Positions 24,767-26,220 of a stretch of DNA of 26,220 nucleotides are shown here, piece by piece. The stretch covers positions 1 to 26,220 of the forward strand of contig NZ_DASYHS010000180.1 in the NCBI RefSeq assembly GCF_035998295.1. Reading direction: 5' to 3'. This stretch comes from DASYHS01 sp035998295. Lineage in GTDB: Bacteria; Pseudomonadota; Alphaproteobacteria; Azospirillales; Azospirillaceae. Below the pieces are notes generated by a model that saw nothing but the letters and a program-made list of their open reading frames with translations, did not search any database and was not told where the DNA came from. The position numbers and the translations under genes were made by a program. Every line of letters begins with the position of its first letter. Positions within the stretch are counted from its first letter, which is position 1.

Positions 24767-24872
24767 GGTCGTGATGTCCTCGTGAGAGCGTGACGTGCGG
24801 GCATCCTACCCAAATCGGCATCCGGCCGCCAGCTTGCCACCGGCCGCATGCCGGAACCGCCCGGCATCGGGC

Positions 24873-24901
24873 TTGACCGGGGGGTTCCTTTGGTCTAATC
24901 G
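24873..24901 (+). promoter_or_regulatory. Candidate sigma-70 promoter for carA
   Basis: TTGACC (24873-24878) and TAATCG (24896-24901) are separated by 17 bp, ahead of carA. The leader to the start codon would be about 145 bases, GC-rich and long enough for a regulated leader, but I see no open leader peptide or clear attenuator in it. Confidence 0.45.
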
Positions 24902-25054
24902 CAGGCCCTGCCGACCGGGCGCCCCAGGGCACCCGGGCCCGGAGGGCTGGGTTGACGGCCGCGCGCACGGCACCCATCTGGGCCGGGCCGGCGCGGGCCA
25001 TCAGCGCCCCTTCAGGTAATGCGCCGACAAGCCCCGTCAACGAGGGCCGACAAC

Positions 25055-26220
<1,166 letters not shown>

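Overview
The window is high-GC, densely coded bacterial DNA. The order carA / divergent yqeY - dnaG - rpoD - tRNA(CAU), together with the sequences of RpoD and DnaG and the orphan LivK-type binding protein, points to an alphaproteobacterium, most likely of the Rhodospirillales type. The genus cannot be fixed from sequence alone.

Region 1 (108-11651, all + strand, gaps of 0-50 bp, two stop/start overlaps) is the most interesting part. It is one apparent operon encoding an NRPS-like protein (adenylation - thiolation - terminal reductase, preceded by a decayed condensation domain), an aldo/keto reductase, a PAPS-type sulfotransferase, an HK97-fold shell protein that I read as a Family 3 ('natural product') encapsulin, an MFS exporter, a D-amino-acid-dehydrogenase-like flavoenzyme, and CysD plus a fused CysNC that make PAPS. 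Together they look like a small biosynthetic cluster: an amino acid is activated, reductively released as an aldehyde, perhaps reduced again and sulfated with locally made PAPS, perhaps inside or on a protein nanocompartment, and exported. No capsid-processing, portal, terminase or tail gene accompanies the shell gene, so it is not a prophage.

Region 2 (11652-13202) holds an autotransporter-type outer-membrane beta-barrel protein whose start codon lies in a threefold 15-bp repeat, and a 67-residue protein of unknown function. Region 3 (13203-16184, - strand) holds an orphan LivK-like periplasmic binding protein and, upstream, three tandem copies of a secreted tail-collar (Mdp-like) gene: one intact, one split by a frameshift at a C6 run, and one reduced to a 3' remnant. 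Region 4 (16290-19391) holds a membrane histidine kinase without a partner regulator, convergent with an SDR / FAH-hydrolase pair that resembles the end of the L-fuconate/L-rhamnonate pathway.

Region 5 (19683-26220) is core housekeeping: a CAU tRNA (probably tRNA-Ile2), rpoD, dnaG and a GatB/YqeY protein on the - strand, and carA on the + strand, cut off by the window end.

A recurring feature is short tandem duplication exactly at gene ends: 25 bp x2 over the cysNC stop, 16 bp x2 over the collar-gene stop, 27 bp x3 over the FAH-hydrolase stop, and 15 bp x3 at the start of the beta-barrel gene.
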